From NCBI GenBank assembly GCA_940671915.1, contig CALNVZ010000174.1, positions 21,495,124-21,559,123 on the forward strand: a stretch of DNA of 64,000 nt. The letters are read 5' to 3'. This document shows, piece by piece, positions 59,581-64,000 of this stretch (positions are counted from its first letter, which is position 1; each line of letters opens with the position of its first letter). Source of the stretch: Paracentrotus lividus. Taxonomy: Eukaryota > Echinodermata > Echinoidea > Camarodonta > Echinidae. The notes under the pieces were generated by a model. The model worked only from the letters and a program-made list of their open reading frames with translations, ran no database searches and was not told where the DNA came from. The translations under genes were made by a program, and so were the position numbers.

Positions 59581-61886
59581 TTTCTTATTCATGCTGCACA
59601 CATATTCATTGCTGTACACATATTTTAAGAGCCATATGGTTGTTATTCTATGTATCTGCTTTGGAGTCAGAAAATCCATAATTCCATGAAAATTAGAATA
59701 GCATTGTGGAGATTATTTTTATTATTCAAAGAGATCTTCTTTCTGCATTTCTTAATTTAGATATTATGTACAAATCCACGTAAACTTTGTCCAAAGTAGT
59801 TTTTTTTTTTCCTTCAATCATTCTCTACACACCCACAATTATACGGGGGCCCTCTGATGGCTTGACAAATGAACCCCTATCATGAGGTTGGCACTTTGCA
59901 AGTGAAATGCTCCTGGGGTTTCAAAAGGGCAGGGTCACTTTAACCTGTTGGAGACAAGCTGATTTGGCTACAACACACATTTCCCATAGACCTCAGCCCG
60001 AATATATTCGTTAACCTTTTTTTAAAGAGAACATTTCCTATCGGATTAAGAATTGACAAATCACAGCCACAATTACAAGGTTTGACATAAAATTTCCTAT
60101 CCTGCAGAGAAATAAAATGGCAGGTACTGATTTCAGCATTCACTAGAAGGCCTCGTCACTCATACATTAAATTCATTTTTGCATTTGTCAAGATCAGAAG
60201 GACGTTCCATCTGTATTAAATTATGGGCTAATATCCTTCTGTGTCTCAATATACATTGCACCTGACAAAGGTAAATTAATATCATTAGAAATTTCCATCT
60301 TATAATTCCCAGTAAGTCATGAAAATGTATGAAATATGTGATCCATCATATCAAAATGAGACACAAGTTGCCGAGGAAGAGTTGAGAAAATCAGCAAAAT
60401 AATAAATTTTTAAATACGTTCCCTTTATAGTTTTCACTCAGTTTTTTTTTCTTCACAGAACAAGAATGAAACATTCATTGCAGCTTCAGAAGTAAAAAAA
60501 AGAAACTCCCGCAAAATTTGACATTTTTTATCATTTTGCTGATTTCCTTGACTCAAAATGGTTGTTGCTTGGCAACTTGAGTCTCTTTTTTTATTTGATG
60601 AATCACATGGTTATAAAGGCCTGCTTCTTTGTAAGAAAAGGCGATTTCAAACAGGGGGTATTTCTAACTCTGAATGAACCCTTTATGACCAGGAAACAGT
60701 GTTTTGACCTGGCTGTAACATCTTGGATTGTCTCAAGAAACCCCAGGAAATTGCAATTTGGTGGCAGCGAAGGCAGCTGTGTCATGATCATCATCATTCT
60801 GGGACAGGAATGAGATTTGTCAGGTGACTAAGTTCTGACCAATGGCATACAGCCAGGCAGTGTGCTGGCCAATTCCTACCCTACAACAGAGAAAGCTGTC
60901 CAGAGCCAGAAGGGCGTTTAAGAACTAGTGCATTTAGATCCTCCTTGTTCTAAGCACTTAAAAGAAAGTTTTTAAAACCTCAAAGGACAAGACTTACTGC
61001 AATGGGGGGGGGGGGTGGAGATGTTAAGAAGGAAATGGACATCACTGTCAAATGCTCTAAAACAATAGCTTGACAGTGCCTACTTTGTTTTGGAGAACAT
61101 CATCAGTTTGGAATGAGCCATTGTGTCAGACTCCTCCTTTTTGCCTCAAGGTATCTAGCTTTGATCATCCTTCTTCTACATATGAACACCCTGCTCTGTA
61201 TGGAATAAATCTTACTGTGTGCCGTCAGATGGAAGTTCTCATTCTTTTAAATGTTTCAAATTAAGAAACTATGACATTTGTTGCTTAAATTAAATCAATA
61301 AGTCATGGTGTGAGTCACATGCAACAATATTGCAGAGATATTACCAGAAAACCACAAAGCAAAGTTCCCCTGACTACTTCAGGCTAAGTCTCATGATTTC
61401 CTTTCAATATTTTAGTCATAAGTAAAGAGACCAGACAAATGCGATAAATGTATTTACAACAAAATGTTCCTTTCAAGTACTAACTGAATCCCTGTTGAAA
61501 ATAGATTGACTAAAATGAACATTTCCCTGAGCTGGCACAACCAAATGGTCTGCATACCAAGACTACAAAGTCCAGCACAATGATTGGTGAAAAGTTTGGA
61601 TGCAGGAGGTCATTCACAGGGCAAGCCCAGAGTGCATGCTGGGATCATTATCACTGAGTCATGCACTGGATCTAGAGCAGTAAAGACACATGAATGACAG
61701 CACAGACTATCTGTTGAGAACCAGAAAGGTATTAACTCATATAATTTTATCCTTAGGTAACATCCTTTTGGCTTTAAACAACCCAAATTACTCCAAACTC
61801 TGCCAAGGGTTGAATGATAAGTGGTATTATAGACTTGAAACAAGGAAGCATTACAGGTGAAAGTGGTCTCAGGTTAGTCTACAAAT
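59581..61886. other. non-coding DNA
   Basis: No gene is recognised. It includes a family B fragment (60901-60916), an X-box variant (60564-60576) and a G11 run near 61005. Confidence 0.55.
60564..60576. promoter_or_regulatory. X-box match with 1-base spacer
   Basis: GTTGCTTGGCAAC reads GTTGCC-A-AGCAAC on the minus strand, fitting GTNRCC(N0-3)RGYAAC. Third such match in the window. No gene start is visible nearby. Confidence 0.35.
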
Positions 61887-62123
61887 TTATAAGCAGAAGT
61901 TATAAAAATCAGTTGCCTGTGAGAAATAAAAGGAAGCATTTTGAGGAACAGAAGAGTGTGAGGAAGCGCAGATAGTAATGCATACACCAGGTGCCATATC
62001 AATCTCTGTAATTAGCACTTCTTTTAGATTGTCAATAAACAAGTGTTTCGAATGACCAACGGAGTGGAAGTTTGCTGGGAGCAGCTGCCAAAAAGCAACT
62101 GTCGATGATATCCTGACACTCAC
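61887..62123 (-). CDS. candidate exon with strong acceptor
   Basis: On the minus strand a long pyrimidine tract (TTTTATTTATTTTCTGG then TTTCCAG) ends at 62124, an excellent acceptor. From 62123 one frame is open for 79 codons to TAA (SVRISSTVAFWQLLPANFH, then SVGHSKHLFIDNLKEVL); another frame is open for 30 codons. No convincing donor or poly(A) signal was found, and GTGAGT at the very start also reads as a donor, which makes the site ambiguous. No family is recognised. Confidence 0.25.
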   Translation of the reverse strand: MSVRISSTVAFWQLLPANFHSVGHSKHLFIDNLKEVLITEIDMAPGVCITICASSHSSVPQNASFYFSQATDFYNFCL

Positions 62124-62407
62124 CTGGAAACCAGAAAATAAATAAAATATACTTAATATAGAGGATGTGACGACATACGATAACAGAAGAGGAGCAAAAC
62201 ACAGAGTAACACAGAATTTCCCATGTAAAACAAGTTGAGAGGAGACCCTATATATGCCCAGGAATATAATAATAATAGTGATTCAGGATTCATGACATAG
62301 AATCAGTTTCTACATGTGACTTTAAATAGCTGGTTCTAGGACAACTACGCCCTGGAAAATTACCCCCGCGAAAATGTACCCCTATTAAACTCTGAGGGGG
62401 AGTAGTC
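62124..62407. other. non-coding DNA
   Basis: Nothing recognised. Confidence 0.5.
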
Positions 62408-62550
62408 CTGGGGGGTATTTCATCAAAGGACTTGTCAGACATTTTATCCAACAAACTGTTATAAGCTACTGAAATGCTTGCATCTGATTGGCTGAGAGCA
62501 AATTTGTCGGATAAAACGTCCGACAAGTCCTTTGATGAAATGCCCCCCAG
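62408..62550. mobile_element. palindromic MITE family C, copy 2
   Basis: CTGGGGGGTATTTCATCAAA and, reversed, CTGGGGGGCATTTCATCAAA open arms of 48 bases with four mismatches, both ending near ATCCRACAAA. The centre holds GCATCTGATTGGCTGAGAGC. The element is 143 bp and would form a near-complete hairpin. Same family as 44819-44958 but much younger. Confidence 0.92.
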
Positions 62551-64000
62551 ATAGGCAAATATTGAAGGTACTGTACCAAAGACTGTTTGACTATGTGTGT
62601 ATTGCTCTCCTACAGTTATGCAATTTAGTAATATCACGGTGATAGGTTGGAAGTTTTTCTAGATGACAAATTATCAATTTGATCATTTGTGATGGAGAGT
62701 GTGAGGTTAAGTGTTCGGGGTTGCAATTAAAACACCAATAGAACGTTTTCCTTCCAGATTCGAACCAAAACTCCAAGCTTCAATTTCACTAAGCTTTTCA
62801 ATAATTACTCCATATTTATTATAACAAATACTTATAATATATAAATATAAAATGTATATATTTACTTATCATTTTAGTGATTCCATAACCTTACAGTGCA
62901 CCATTAGGTGAACTGCTATCAAACTTTCCTAAGCACTTTAAAAAAATGTCTTCCACATTTCAATCTCATGACCAAAACAATAAGATAGCTTTAATGAGAG
63001 AGCAAAGTATGGTTATCATTATAAGGGCTTCTAGCCACTAAGCTCCCCAGCGCATATCAGAGAAGTATCCAATGTCCAATAAGATAGACCCGCGGTTCAA
63101 ATATCATGAAGAAAGAGAGAATCCTCAGCTGGCATGGATTAGTAGCGTCTGAAAACCTGATATCTCAACTGCTCTTGAAAAACAAGTGTATCGAATTGTG
63201 ATTGGAGAGAAGTTTGAGGGACTAACAGGGTCATACAAAGTCCCATGCAGCTACTGATTTCCTCAGTCCAGATTGGATGTCACTTTGTCTCATTATATGG
63301 TCTAAATATAGCAAGCAGGACATTAGCTATACCATCGAACACGACTCACATTTCATCGTATCATATCATTGCCCCCTTTGAGAGAATCAAGGGGAACTTG
63401 TATTGCCCTTGTGTATCAAGACCCTGCCTGCACACTTTATGCTAATTGATATCATGTTTAGCTAACTTATGTTGACTGTGAAACAGTAATCGACCTGAAA
63501 TCTTTAAAGGGATTTAGTAACTTGTCGTGCGAAAGGGTTCGAAAAGAGTAAAATCCTATCGCTGTGACTGTAAAAATAAACTTTTGAAGGCATCAGAGCA
63601 AATGGAAGTCATTTACTATTTTAGAATAGTTAAAACAAACGAGACTAGGCCTTGTACAATCTTTACCACAGCTCTGTCGTAACTGCATAACAAACTTAAA
63701 TTTGCTATTTAGCTTTTACTGAACTTGAATCAATTTATCTATATATTTCTTGCAAATAGAATCATCATGCAATGCATAAAAATACCCATTAATCAGGATG
63801 TGGAATTTAATATTACAAAGAAGATGAAACGATCACCTGTTAAAACTTAGAAAACAATTTCAATTTCATGGTAATAAACTTGCCACCTTCTTCATCAAAG
63901 GATTATCACATTTCAAAAGGAACTACTTCTTGGGAAAAAATCACGAAACGCTTCCGTCAACATGCTTCCCTTAAAATTTTTGTATCATTCACACTAAACA
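62551..64000. other. AT-rich non-coding DNA
   Basis: No gene, repeat ends or strong site was recognised to the window edge. Confidence 0.6.

Noticed and set aside
62000-62120. LPLRWSFETLV in the second open frame, resembling the kinase motif LPxRWxxPE
   Set aside because: The spacing from W to E is one residue short, the Pro is absent, and nothing kinase-like precedes it.

Overview
The window looks like non-coding DNA (large intron or gene desert) from an animal genome, most likely an echinoderm and probably a sea urchin. Reasons: it is AT-rich, has no long open reading frames, and is dense in short non-autonomous DNA transposons (MITEs) with TTAA, TA and TAA targets. It also holds tRNA-derived SINE relics, GGTCAAA-rich tandem arrays and long A/T, C/G and GA runs. 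The species call is inference from the repeat repertoire; no gene in the window settles it. A 63-base N gap (57849-57911) shows this is a scaffolded assembly.

No complete host gene is visible. The only protein domain I recognise with confidence is a THAP zinc finger at 47.86-48.14 kb. It belongs to a fold-back DNA transposon that carries a second, truncated copy of the same THAP start on the opposite strand. Several short open stretches with good splice consensus are listed as candidate exons at low confidence: + strand 4718-4861, 42598-42666, 49233-49305, 57571-57648; - strand 4933-5235, 32779-32880, 49903-49962, 51906-52165, 61887-62123. They lie on both strands and match no family I know, so most are probably chance.

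Layout. 0-4.1 kb: SINE relic and an unclassified tract ending in A23. 4.1-4.6 kb: PIF/Harbinger-like MITE with TAA duplications. 4.6-9.3 kb: unique AT-rich DNA with a hairpin. 9.3-9.75 kb: TIR element. 11.7-12.7 kb: a perfect RFX X-box and a two-copy tandem repeat. 13.3, 16.1 and 22.0 kb: MITEs, the last two being one family in opposite orientation. 20.1-21.6 kb: a telomere-motif MITE, then one MITE nested inside another. 23.5 and 37.2 kb: two T2/Kolobok-type MITEs. 25.2-26.2 kb: a 93-bp in-frame tandem duplication and a hairpin MITE. 30.0-31.0 kb: a pearl/Helentron-like element, a telomere-motif relic and a small CAGGG MITE. 34.2-34.9 kb: a long purine-skewed tract. 38.5-39.2 kb: long TIR element. 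43.8-44.6 kb: piggyBac-like MITE with TTAA. 44.8, 46.2, 47.5 and 47.7 kb: further fold-back elements, ending with the THAP element. 49.4-49.8 kb: three repeats back to back. 52.4-53.3 kb: LINE and SINE tails. 54.6 kb: T2-type MITE. 55.7-57.2 kb: a pearl-like element with about nine 160-bp monomers, five of which carry a perfect nuclear-receptor DR1. 58.2-64 kb: SINE relic, AT- and G-rich simple repeats, a 59-kb imperfect repeat and a palindromic MITE at 62.4 kb.

Functionally the window is best read as a repeat-shaped regulatory or intronic landscape. The most interesting points are the THAP fold-back element, the two pearl-like elements that share a monomer but differ in terminal hairpins, the DR1 array, and three X-box matches. 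No virus-like or LTR element was recognised.
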